Shown in pieces: positions 8,134 through 15,922 of a stretch of 64,000 nucleotides of DNA. The position numbers were made by a program, and so were the translations under genes. This DNA is from Hominimerdicola alba. Lineage in GTDB: Bacteria > Bacillota > Clostridia > Oscillospirales > Ruminococcaceae. The notes beneath the pieces are model-generated. The model had not been told where the DNA came from. It saw nothing but the letters and a program-made list of their open reading frames with translations, and searched no databases. Location of the stretch: positions 62,001 through 126,000 of the forward strand of contig NZ_FOAT01000001.1 of NCBI RefSeq assembly GCF_900109655.1. Reading direction: 5' to 3'. Numbering within the stretch: position 1 is the first letter of the stretch; each line of letters starts with the position of its first letter.

Positions 8134-10341
8134 ATGGATTCTAATATCGGTAAGAAGCTGGATGGCAGATATGAAATTACCGAGCTTATAGGCGTAGGCG
8201 GAATGGCTGATGTCTATAAGGCACAGGACGTAATGGAAGATCGTCCTGTGGCTGTAAAGATCCTTAAACCCGAGTTTTCGGGCGATGAGGAGTTCCTGAG
8301 GAGGTTCAGGAATGAGAGCAAGGCTATCGCAGTGCTGTCTCACCCAAATATCGTTAAGATATACGATGTGGGATTCACTGATGAGATACAGTTCATCGTA
8401 ATGGAATACATCGACGGTATCACACTGAAAGAGTTTATCGAACAGCAGGGTGTACTGAAATGGAAAGATGCACTGCACTTCATCACACAGATACTGAGAG
8501 CTTTGCAGCACGCTCATGACAAGGGCATCGTTCACAGAGATATCAAGCCGCAGAATATTATGCTGTTCACCGACGGCACGATAAAGGTCATGGACTTCGG
8601 CATTGCTAGATTTTCCAGGATCGACGGCAAGACCCTTTCGGATAAGGCAATAGGCTCTGTGCACTATATATCTCCCGAGCAGGCTCAGGGTGATATGACC
8701 GATGAAAGATCGGATATCTATTCTGTAGGTGTTATGCTTTATGAGATGCTTACAGGCAGAAAGCCTTTTGACGGTGATACTGCTGTGAATGTTGCTCTTA
8801 AACATATGCAGGAGATGGCTGTTCCTCCCAGAGAGATAATGCCTTCTATTCCAGAGGCACTGGAAGAGATCGTTTATCATGCTATGGAAAAGCAGCCAGC
8901 TCAGCGTTATCAGTCGGCAGCTGAGATGATAAGGGATATAGATACCTTCAAGCTCAACCAGTCTGTAGTATTTGGCTATAAGCAGGGTTCCGCTCCTATC
9001 GCTGATAATGTAGGTTTCTATCCTGTCAATAATCAGAACAGAAAGCCTGTCATTGATGATAATTATAACGATTATGATGACGATTATGATGATGATTACG
9101 ATGACGACGATTATGATGACGATGATGACGACGATTACTATGAGCCCCAGAAGAAGCGCTCGTACGTAGTGCCGATACTTCTGGCAGTTACAGTTGCGGT
9201 AGTTATCGTAGCCGCCTTTATAATCGGCTGGACAGTTATCAAGACCTTCACAAAGGACGGCAATGGTACAGGTATTCATACAAGTACAGTTACACTGCCT
9301 AACTTTATTGGTAAGAATATAGTTCTGGTACAGCAGGACTTTGGCGATAAGCTTAAGATCGAAATTGAAAATGAATATAATCTTGAATATGAAGAGGGTA
9401 TCATCTTCTGGCAGAGCCAGACCGCAGGTAAGACCGTTAAGGAAGGTTTCACCATCACCCTGAAGGTAAGCCGCGGCAAGCAGATGGCAGTTATCCCCGA
9501 TGTTTCTGGTAATGAATCAGCAGTTGCTGAGAGCGAACTGAGAGCTGCGCAGTTTACCGTCGTTCTGAGAAGTAAGTACGATGATAATGTTCCCGAGGGT
9601 ATAGCAATCGGCACTGAGCCCGCAGCTGGTACTGAATTTGCTCTCGAAGGTGCAGTTACACTTTACGTCAGCAAGGGTCCGCTGGATACTCAGGTAAAGG
9701 TACCTAACGTTGTTGGTCTGACCAAGGAGAAGGCTATCACGATCCTCAAAGAGAACAAGCTGAAAGCAAAAGTTGAGGATATGCCTCATGACGGCGATAA
9801 GGGCAAGGTAATCGACCAGTCTGTTGAACCTGACAGAAGAGTTGAGAGAGACACCGAGATCACTATTTATGTCTCCACAGGTGAGACTGATCCAGTTGAT
9901 CTGACTATCAGTATCCCGATGCCTGAGGGTCTGCATGGTGCATACTCGCTTCAGGGCTTCGTAAACGGTAATGTACGTTATACACAGTCCATCTCCAACG
10001 GTGAAACTGTTGCGGGCGGTGCGATAACTATGGATATCTCCGGTAAGAAAACCGAGACTATCACAGTTTCCATCAGAAACGAAGAAACAGGCAAGTCTGT
10101 AAACTACGCAGTATTCAATGTAAACTACGATAAAAAGACTGCTGAACTCAATGGTTCGCTGAATAAGGACGGTCTGCTGGCGATCACTCCTTCTACCAAG
10201 GAAGAAAGTACTTCCAAGCCTGAGGATAGCTCGTCACAGCCTGATGTTACAGAGCCTACTCAGACTGATGCTCCCGTTCCTCAGCCTACTGATGACAGCT
10301 CACAGTCTGATGATCAGAACAATGAGAACGGCGGATATTAA
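8134..10341 (+). CDS. prkC: PASTA-domain Ser/Thr protein kinase (PrkC/StkP type)
   Basis: Membrane Hanks-type kinase that senses cell-wall fragments and regulates growth and envelope functions. Residues 1-270 form the kinase domain (GVGGMADVY loop, catalytic HRDIKPQN, DFGIAR). A juxtamembrane run of Asp and Tyr codons (about 306-338) precedes one transmembrane segment (about 345-370), three PASTA repeats (about 385-585), an extra domain of about 85 residues and a Ser/Pro/Thr-rich tail. The ATG at 8134 has AGGAG 9 bases upstream. PASTA 3 and the extra domain are nearly duplicated in the protein encoded at 30999-32603. Confidence 0.95.
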   Translation: MDSNIGKKLDGRYEITELIGVGGMADVYKAQDVMEDRPVAVKILKPEFSGDEEFLRRFRNESKAIAVLSHPNIVKIYDVGFTDEIQFIVMEYIDGITLKEFIEQQGVLKWKDALHFITQILRALQHAHDKGIVHRDIKPQNIMLFTDGTIKVMDFGIARFSRIDGKTLSDKAIGSVHYISPEQAQGDMTDERSDIYSVGVMLYEMLTGRKPFDGDTAVNVALKHMQEMAVPPREIMPSIPEALEEIVYHAMEKQPAQRYQSAAEMIRDIDTFKLNQSVVFGYKQGSAPIADNVGFYPVNNQNRKPVIDDNYNDYDDDYDDDYDDDDYDDDDDDDYYEPQKKRSYVVPILLAVTVAVVIVAAFIIGWTVIKTFTKDGNGTGIHTSTVTLPNFIGKNIVLVQQDFGDKLKIEIENEYNLEYEEGIIFWQSQTAGKTVKEGFTITLKVSRGKQMAVIPDVSGNESAVAESELRAAQFTVVLRSKYDDNVPEGIAIGTEPAAGTEFALEGAVTLYVSKGPLDTQVKVPNVVGLTKEKAITILKENKLKAKVEDMPHDGDKGKVIDQSVEPDRRVERDTEITIYVSTGETDPVDLTISIPMPEGLHGAYSLQGFVNGNVRYTQSISNGETVAGGAITMDISGKKTETITVSIRNEETGKSVNYAVFNVNYDKKTAELNGSLNKDGLLAITPSTKEESTSKPEDSSSQPDVTEPTQTDAPVPQPTDDSSQSDDQNNENGGY

Positions 10342-10353
10342 GTTTAAGAATAT

Positions 10354-11235
10354 ATGACAGGTATTATAACGAAAGCAATCGGAGGTCTCTACACTGTAGA
10401 TGCCTCCGACGGCATATTTGAATGTAAAGCACGCGGTATTTTCAGAAAGAAAAAAATATCCCCGATGTGCGGCGATAATGTTATCATTTCAGAGGATAAG
10501 GACGGCTGTGTTATCGAAGAGATAATGCCAAGACGCTCCGAGCTGATAAGACCGCCTCTGGCTAATCTTGATCTGCTGGTGTTTGTATCATCTACTGTGG
10601 AGCCCAAGCCTAATACGCTTCTACTGGATAAATTCATCGCTATTGCAGAATTCAAGAAGATAAAACCCGTTGTGGTATTTACCAAAGTTGATAAGCGTTC
10701 GAGTGAGGAACTAGCAGCTGTATACCGCAGCGTGGGCATTGATGTTTTTGAATGTGATAATGTAACAGGCGAGGGAAGTGCCGAAGTCAGGGCTGCTCTG
10801 CAAGGCAAGCTTTCTGCATTTACAGGCAATACCGGCGTTGGAAAATCATCTCTGCTAAATAATATGTATCCGGAGCTTGGTCTTGCCACAGGTGAGATAA
10901 GCAAAAAACTTGGCAGAGGCAGACATACTACCCGTCATGTCCAGCTGTATAAGCTGGAGGGCGGCGGATTTATCGCAGATACTCCCGGATTTTCCTCATT
11001 TGATACCAACAGGTACGATATTATTTTTAAGGACAAGCTGGCGGATTGCTTTATCGAGTTCTCTGAATACACCGATAAATGTCGTTTCCCCGATTGCAGT
11101 CACACCAAGGAAAAAGGCTGTGCGGTTATAGAAGCTGTTAAAGAAGGGAAGATACCTCAGTCGAGATTTGACAGCTATCTGCAAATGTATGAGGACGCCA
11201 AACAGCTAAAGGAATGGGAGTATAAAAATGACTGA
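10354..11235 (+). CDS. rsgA: Small ribosomal subunit biogenesis GTPase RsgA
   Basis: Circularly permuted GTPase that checks maturation of the 30S subunit. An N-terminal OB fold is followed by the permuted order G4 (FTKVDK), G1 (GNTGVGKSS) and G3 (DTPGF), then a zinc-binding tail with Cys-x-x-x-x-Cys-x-His-x5-Cys (CRFPDCSH...GC). Length 293 is normal. It starts 12 bases after prkC with only a weak ribosome-binding site, and overlaps thiN by 8 bases. In Bacillus RsgA (CpgA) is a PrkC substrate, which fits the linkage. Confidence 0.93.
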   Translation: MTGIITKAIGGLYTVDASDGIFECKARGIFRKKKISPMCGDNVIISEDKDGCVIEEIMPRRSELIRPPLANLDLLVFVSSTVEPKPNTLLLDKFIAIAEFKKIKPVVVFTKVDKRSSEELAAVYRSVGIDVFECDNVTGEGSAEVRAALQGKLSAFTGNTGVGKSSLLNNMYPELGLATGEISKKLGRGRHTTRHVQLYKLEGGGFIADTPGFSSFDTNRYDIIFKDKLADCFIEFSEYTDKCRFPDCSHTKEKGCAVIEAVKEGKIPQSRFDSYLQMYEDAKQLKEWEYKND

Positions 11236-11854
11236 TACCTGTGTTATCTTTGCGGGCGGCGACCCTGTTAAAGCCGAAACTGTGGATAAATCCCTGCTTG
11301 AAAATGCATTTATTATTTGCGCTGACAAGGGATTTGCCTTGGCAGAGTCTCTAGCTGTTGAAGCCGATATTGTTCTCGGGGATTTCGATTCTTTGAACTA
11401 CACGCCGAAAGGTGACAAGGTAATGTGCTTTCCACCTGAGAAAGATGATACCGATCTGATGCTGGCAGTTAATAAGGCATTGGAAATTGGTGCAAAGAAA
11501 ATAGTGATCTATGGTGCCTGCGGCGGCAGGATCGATCACATGATTGGCAATATTGCCTGCCTTGCCCTGATAGCCGAGAAAGGCGCGAGCGGTACTATCG
11601 TTGGTGATAATGATATTCTATCATTCCATATGCCCGGTGAGTTTTCTGTTCCTTATAAAGAGGGTTTCTCGCTTTCACTGTTTGCCTATTCCCGAGAAGT
11701 CAAGGGGCTTGCGATTAGCGGTGCAAAGTATTCTGTACAGGACTGCACCCTTACCGATTCGGTCACGCTGGGTGTTTCAAATGAGATCATTCCCCCTGCT
11801 GCGAAAATCTCGTTTACTGAGGGCAGACTGCTTGTGATACAATCAAGACTGTAA
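11228..11854 (+). CDS. thiN: Thiamine pyrophosphokinase
   Basis: Converts thiamine to thiamine pyrophosphate with ATP. The family motifs GDFDS (about residues 51-55), DDTDLMLA (about 74-81) and GGRIDHMIGN are present and the product is 208 residues, as usual. It overlaps rsgA by 8 bases. In many Firmicutes rpe (ribulose-phosphate epimerase) lies between rsgA and thiN; it is absent here. Confidence 0.93.
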   Translation: MTDTCVIFAGGDPVKAETVDKSLLENAFIICADKGFALAESLAVEADIVLGDFDSLNYTPKGDKVMCFPPEKDDTDLMLAVNKALEIGAKKIVIYGACGGRIDHMIGNIACLALIAEKGASGTIVGDNDILSFHMPGEFSVPYKEGFSLSLFAYSREVKGLAISGAKYSVQDCTLTDSVTLGVSNEIIPPAAKISFTEGRLLVIQSRL

Positions 11855-11910
11855 CCAAAACCCCTCTTGCCGAATAGTATGTATTACCAAGCTATAGGGA
11901 GGTAATACTT

Positions 11911-11997
11911 ATGAAAGTCGTAGTAGTGAAAAGTCCCCGCCTGCTTTCGGGGCTGCTGAAAATGATCTTCGGCATCAGTAAAGAGGATAGTATGTAA
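11911..11997 (+). CDS. spoVM: Stage V sporulation protein SpoVM (28 aa)
   Basis: Tiny amphipathic peptide that, in Bacillus, recognises the convex forespore membrane and anchors SpoIVA for coat assembly. The product begins MKVVVVKSPRLLSGLLK and has 28 residues (Bacillus: 26). Proline at position 9, the basic Lys7 and Arg10, and the hydrophobic LL-G-L face match the family. GGGAGG precedes the ATG. Its position directly after thiN is the same as in Bacillus, which makes the identification strong despite the small size. Confidence 0.88.
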   Translation: MKVVVVKSPRLLSGLLKMIFGISKEDSM

Positions 11998-12045
11998 AAA
12001 TACTGCTTTAATATCTTGGCAGTATGAAAGAAGTTAATAAAAATT

Positions 12046-12082
12046 CGGCTGCGCAGAGACGATCTGAGCAGCCGTTTTCTTT
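12046..12082 (+). terminator. Rho-independent terminator ending the remA-spoVM operon
   Basis: A 12-bp stem (CGGCTGCGCAGA pairing with TCTGAGCAGCCG, one mismatch) with a short loop is followed by TTTTCTTTT. It lies 50 bases after spoVM and is the first clear terminator after the long plus-strand operon. Confidence 0.85.
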
Positions 12083-12104
12083 TGTACTCTAAACTGTTCG
12101 ATGG

Positions 12105-12133
12105 TTGACGGCACAGGTGATATATGCTATAAT
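12105..12133 (+). promoter_or_regulatory. Sigma-A-type promoter for the gene at 12172
   Basis: TTGACG at 12105-12110 and a perfect TATAAT at 12128-12133 are separated by 17 bases. The predicted start is near 12140, about 30 bases before the ATG. Confidence 0.75.
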
Positions 12134-12171
12134 CTTGCTTATAGAATTAATTTGATTTGGAGGTTAACAGT

Positions 12172-12816
12172 ATGCATGATAATATCGAACTATTCACGAT
12201 AGGCTACTATATTTGCGAATACACCGAATGTTCCGACTATCTCGGCTTTGATTCGGATAAGTTTATTTCAGCAAGTGATTGTCTGTGTAACCATGAACCT
12301 CAGTACGCTTTGTGCCATGGCTGGAAGCCTCACGGGGACGATAAGGCGTACATCAAGCAATTTCCCGACATGGAAACCTACATCAGAATGAGTGCCGAGA
12401 TTAATGCGCTTATGGAGAAGAACCTCTTTTTCAGCGATGGCAGATTTTTGCGCCGTGAAGATGCCCTGCATTTTTACAAAGAATATTTTGACAGTGAAAA
12501 ATATATCCTGATATCTGTTTGTGCCGAAAAGGAGTTTCGGGAATATCTGGACGATAGTTTTATTTTGGATAGTGTAATTGGCGCGGTAAATACAGATGAA
12601 ACGATAGGCTGTGATATTATTGGCTGGGACTTTTATAATTTTCATTCTTTCCTGTGTAACAGTCTGCAAAAGGATATCAGCGGAGTAAAATTCAACAGCT
12701 ATTGTCTTATCGAAAATTCTTATGAAGAAACCAAGCGAATGGCTGAATCGATTCAGGGCAGGGGAGAACCTGTTGACTGGCTGCCTGTTATCGTCAGAAA
12801 AGTAAAAGTCGAATAA
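12172..12816 (+). CDS. Hypothetical protein
   Basis: I do not recognise this 214-residue soluble protein. It has no signal peptide or membrane segment, is rich in aromatic and acidic residues, and has several cysteines (for example CEYTEC and CLCNHE near the N terminus) without a clear metal motif. The ATG at 12172 is chosen because TTGGAGG ends 8 bases upstream. It is monocistronic, with its own strong promoter, and lies between the spoVM terminator and another self-contained gene. Confidence 0.7.
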   Translation: MHDNIELFTIGYYICEYTECSDYLGFDSDKFISASDCLCNHEPQYALCHGWKPHGDDKAYIKQFPDMETYIRMSAEINALMEKNLFFSDGRFLRREDALHFYKEYFDSEKYILISVCAEKEFREYLDDSFILDSVIGAVNTDETIGCDIIGWDFYNFHSFLCNSLQKDISGVKFNSYCLIENSYEETKRMAESIQGRGEPVDWLPVIVRKVKVE

Positions 12817-12817
12817 G

Positions 12818-12988
12818 AGCAAAAAAATCCGTCGTCGACATTGGAGAACTTTTGAAACTTGTGATCCTTTTACGTTTTTGCTAAAAAATAAAACATACGG
12901 TTATGAAATAATTGTTGAAGAATGCAGAGATAACGAGTTAATGATTGTCTCTCTTATAACATCTGACAAATATATGCAAAAAATTTAA
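12818..12988 (+). pseudogene. Possible gene remnant without a start codon
   Basis: A frame with no start codon stays open for 56 codons after the stop of the preceding gene and encodes a protein-like mix (for example FETCDPFTFLLKNKTYGYEI) ending at TAA 12988. It is in a different frame from the upstream gene. It could be the 3' end of a lost gene; chance is possible in this AT-rich stretch. Confidence 0.25.
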
Positions 12989-13006
12989 AAATAACAACTT
13001 TTAGTA

Positions 13007-13035
13007 TTGACAAACATTATAAAAATTAGTATAAT
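13007..13035 (+). promoter_or_regulatory. Consensus sigma-A promoter for the gene at 13072
   Basis: TTGACA at 13007-13012 and TATAAT at 13030-13035 with a 17-base spacer, a full consensus match. It predicts strong constitutive expression of the zinc-ribbon protein. Confidence 0.8.
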
Positions 13036-13071
13036 TATATTACAGAATATTTATCTTTGGAGGTAAAGACA

Positions 13072-13587
13072 ATGAACTCGATCAAAGGATTTATGAACGG
13101 ACTTTATAAGGTTGTTGGACCTGCTGTAAACGTACTGTTTGCGCTGTTCCTTACAATTGCAGGCAACAGTGGTTTCCAGGCTTACAAGGCAAGCAAGAAC
13201 GCTCTGACAGCATCTGATTTAGTTAATCTGGCTTTATTGGGCGATAAGGGTGCTGCATCTGCTGCAACCAAGTCGAGCGGTACAGGTTTCATCACTTTCT
13301 TACAGGTTCTGTTCTGGATAGTAGCTGTTATCTACATCGGCTGCAAGGTTCTTGAACTGCTTAACGCACTGAATGAGAATCCCAATGCTCTGAAGTCCCT
13401 GAAGACCGCTGGTGCTCCTGCTCAGAATGTTGCACAGTCTCAGTTTGGTCAGCCCGCACAGAGCATTCCTCAGCCTGCTGCTCCTGCTGTAGCACCTGCA
13501 GGCGCTGAAAGATTCTGCACACAGTGTGGTGCTAAGGTTCCCGCTGGCAACGCTTTCTGCACAGGCTGCGGCGCTAAGATGGACTAA
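13072..13587 (+). CDS. Membrane protein with C-terminal zinc ribbon
   Basis: A 171-residue protein with one hydrophobic segment near residues 17-35, a second at about 82-100, a Pro/Ala/Gln-rich linker and a C-terminal zinc-ribbon with two CxxC pairs (FCTQCGAKVP and FCTGCGAKMD). The exact function is unknown; such zinc-ribbon ends occur on many small Firmicutes membrane proteins. TTTGGAGG supports the ATG at 13072. Codon use (frequent GCT, GTT, AAG, CTG) suggests high expression, in line with its consensus promoter. Confidence 0.8.
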   Translation: MNSIKGFMNGLYKVVGPAVNVLFALFLTIAGNSGFQAYKASKNALTASDLVNLALLGDKGAASAATKSSGTGFITFLQVLFWIVAVIYIGCKVLELLNALNENPNALKSLKTAGAPAQNVAQSQFGQPAQSIPQPAAPAVAPAGAERFCTQCGAKVPAGNAFCTGCGAKMD

Positions 13588-13606
13588 TTTGATCTGATAA
13601 TTCACT

Positions 13607-13632
13607 AGAGCGGTCATCTGACCGCTCTTTTT
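13607..13632 (+). terminator. Rho-independent terminator of the zinc-ribbon gene
   Basis: A 10-bp perfect stem (AGAGCGGTCA/TGACCGCTCT) with a 2-base apex is followed by a T run, 20 bases after the stop codon. Confidence 0.85.
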
Positions 13633-13712
13633 GTATCTTACGGATATATTTCTATAGTATAAAAAAACTCCTGCACATTGATTTACGCAGGAGCTTTCTA
13701 TTTGTGTATAAA

Positions 13713-15377
13713 TTACTTCTTCATAGCATTGTTGATAGCAGATACCAGTGCTCTTACAGAAGATACGATGATATCAGAATGTCTGCCAACACCCCAGAAG
13801 ATTTTTCCGTTAACGTTGATGCCTACATAGGAACAAGCCTCGGAAGTCGTCTTTCTTTCAAGTGCGTGCTCGGTATAGGTATCAACATTTATCTCCATGC
13901 CGATCTCAGCGGTCAGAGCGTTTGCCACAGCGTCAAGTCTGCCGTTGCCGTCAGCATCGCATTCAACGGTCTTGCCGTTGATTACTGCTTTTACCTTAGC
14001 ACCGATGAGCTCGTCTGCTTTCTGAGTGTAGTGAGCTTCGAGAATATCTATCGGGGCGTTGATATTGAGGTAAGTCTCTTTGAATATCTGATGAACTTCG
14101 CTTCTGCTGAGCTCCTTGTGAGCCTTATCGGAGATATCCTTTACCTTGTAGCCGAAGTCTTCTCTCATAGCCTTGGGGAGATCATAGCCGTACTGCTGTT
14201 CAAGGATATAGCCTATGCCGCCCTTACCGGACTGTGAGTTGATACGGATAACGTCGCCCTCGTATTCTCTGCCAACATCGTGGGGGTCGATGGGGAGGTA
14301 AGGACAAGTCCAGTGTTTGTTGTCTATCTCATCACGCCACTTCATTCCCTTTGCGATAGCGTCCTGATGCGAGCCTGAGAATGCAGCGTATACCAGCGAA
14401 CCGGAGTAAGGCTGTCTGTCGTAAACCTTCATTCTAGTAACTCTCTCATAAAGTTCGATGAGGGAGGGAAGATCTGAGAAATCGAGGTTTGGCTCAACGC
14501 CGTGGGTGTACATATTCAGCGCGAGTGTTACGATATCAACGTTACCTGTTCTTTCACCGTTTCCGAAGCAGGTACCCTCAACTCTGTCACCGCCTGCAAG
14601 CAGACCGAGCTCGGTATCAGCGATGCCTGTGCCTCTGTCGTTGTGGGGGTGGAGAGAGATTATCAGGTTCTCTCTGTTGTGAAGAACATCACACATATAC
14701 TCTACCTGCTGAGCGTATACGTGGGGCAGAGACATCTCAACGGTAACAGGGAGGTTGATGATGACCTTGTTATCTGCATCAGGCTCCCAGATATCGATAA
14801 CAGCGTTGCATATCTCCGCAGCAAACTCAGGTTCGGTGCCTGTGAAGCTCTCGGGGGAGTACTCAAAGGTGATATGACCCTTAGCGTGCTTCTTATACTC
14901 TTTGCAGAGCTCTGCACCTGTGGTAGCGATCTTGATGATCTCTTCCTTGGATTTGCGGAAGACCTGCTCTCTCTGAGCAACAGAGGTGGAGTTGTAAAGG
15001 TGAACGACTGCGTGCTTTGCGCCGTCGATAGCCTCAAAAGTCTTCTTGATTATGTGTTCTCTTGACTGTGTAAGTACCTGTATGGTAACATCATCAGGTA
15101 TCATATTTTTCTCGATAAGTGTGCGGCAGAATTCATATTCTGTCTCAGATGCGGCAGGGAAGCCTATCTCTATCTCCTTGAAGCCGATATCTACCAGCTT
15201 TTTGAAGAACTCCAGTTTTTCTTCAAGGCTCATGGGTATTATAAGCGCCTGATTGCCGTCTCTCAGGTCAACCGAGCACCATGCGGGGGCATGATCGATA
15301 TAATCTTTTTCAGCCCATTTCATACATTTTACGGGAGGCATATAATATCCTCTTGCATACTTTTCTGCGTTTTTCAT
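13713..15377 (-). CDS. leuA: 2-isopropylmalate synthase
   Basis: First committed enzyme of leucine synthesis: acetyl-CoA plus 2-oxoisovalerate to 2-isopropylmalate. The TIM-barrel domain has the divalent-metal motif DLRDGNQAL and HPHNDRG, and the C-terminal half carries the LeuA dimerisation/feedback domain. The 554-residue length matches the long type (LeuA type 2). The ATG at 15377 is chosen because AGGAGG is 7 bases upstream; the TTG at 15380 would be too close. It is monocistronic and lies behind a T-box leader. Confidence 0.95.
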   Translation of the reverse strand: MKNAEKYARGYYMPPVKCMKWAEKDYIDHAPAWCSVDLRDGNQALIIPMSLEEKLEFFKKLVDIGFKEIEIGFPAASETEYEFCRTLIEKNMIPDDVTIQVLTQSREHIIKKTFEAIDGAKHAVVHLYNSTSVAQREQVFRKSKEEIIKIATTGAELCKEYKKHAKGHITFEYSPESFTGTEPEFAAEICNAVIDIWEPDADNKVIINLPVTVEMSLPHVYAQQVEYMCDVLHNRENLIISLHPHNDRGTGIADTELGLLAGGDRVEGTCFGNGERTGNVDIVTLALNMYTHGVEPNLDFSDLPSLIELYERVTRMKVYDRQPYSGSLVYAAFSGSHQDAIAKGMKWRDEIDNKHWTCPYLPIDPHDVGREYEGDVIRINSQSGKGGIGYILEQQYGYDLPKAMREDFGYKVKDISDKAHKELSRSEVHQIFKETYLNINAPIDILEAHYTQKADELIGAKVKAVINGKTVECDADGNGRLDAVANALTAEIGMEINVDTYTEHALERKTTSEACSYVGINVNGKIFWGVGRHSDIIVSSVRALVSAINNAMKK

Positions 15378-15445
15378 CAAAATTCCTCCTATATAATAAT
15401 ATTGATATTAGCTAATTTACGGGCTCACGGGTATCTCAGCCTTTA

Positions 15446-15721
15446 CAAAATAAAACAAGCCCGTCTCTGTAAAAACAAGAGACGAGCATAATTACCCGTG
15501 TTACCACTCCGATTCATGCACAGCTCACACTGTACACCTCTGCCGCATCAACTAATGCGCCTCTCTGTAACGGGAGAATCCCGGGCACAGCTACTGAATG
15601 TTCACCATACCGGCTCAAGGACGAGTTATCGCGCTATCGAACTGCTGCCTTTCACCAAACGGCAGCTCTCTGAAAGTTCCGCAAAGCGTCTTTTTTCCTC
15701 TCAACGCCATTGTTTATATCA
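15446..15721 (-). promoter_or_regulatory. T-box leader (uncharged tRNA-Leu sensor) of leuA
   Basis: The leader contains the conserved T-box sequence (GGAGTGGTAACACGGGT on the minus strand, from 15510 to 15494), a distal stem-I hairpin at about 15643-15677 with an AGAGAG bulge and a TTTGGTG loop, and the attenuator terminator described separately. The triplet CTC at 15625-15623 is placed as a leucine specifier codon, matching the downstream gene. Charged tRNA-Leu should give termination, uncharged tRNA-Leu readthrough. The specifier assignment is by eye. Confidence 0.87.
15450..15487 (-). terminator. Attenuator terminator of the leuA T-box leader
   Basis: On the minus strand GCTCGTCTCTTG pairs imperfectly with CAGAGACGGGC and is followed by TTGTTTTA. 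It competes with the antiterminator formed by the T-box sequence just upstream. Confidence 0.8.
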
Positions 15722-15728
15722 TGAAATA

Positions 15729-15757
15729 ATTATATTATATTTATCCAACTTTGTCAA
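15729..15757 (-). promoter_or_regulatory. Promoter of the leuA T-box transcript
   Basis: On the minus strand TTGACA (15757-15752) and TATAAT (15734-15729) are separated by 17 bases. The predicted start near 15722 gives a leader of about 345 bases before the leuA ATG. Confidence 0.8.
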
Positions 15758-15837
15758 GGGTTAATTTATGTATTTAACAGTTTTTTAATATCTGATCCTG
15801 AAAACTGTATTAATTTTTGTTATTTCACATTTTTTTA

Positions 15838-15866
15838 TTGACTTTAGGCAAGTTTTATAATATAAT
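15838..15866 (+). promoter_or_regulatory. Promoter of galT
   Basis: TTGACT at 15838-15843 and TATAAT at 15861-15866 with a 17-base spacer, about 55 bases before the galT ATG. Confidence 0.7.
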
Positions 15867-15922
15867 AATTTTAATATAAGTATATTGGTAAGAACCGATG
15901 GATATGGGACAGGAGTGATAAT

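Noticed and set aside
8044-9279. Long minus-strand open frame of 411 codons rich in Ile and Val
   Set aside because: It is the antisense of prkC; the Ile/Val runs come from the GAT/GAC repeat of the kinase read backwards, and prkC has a complete domain set.
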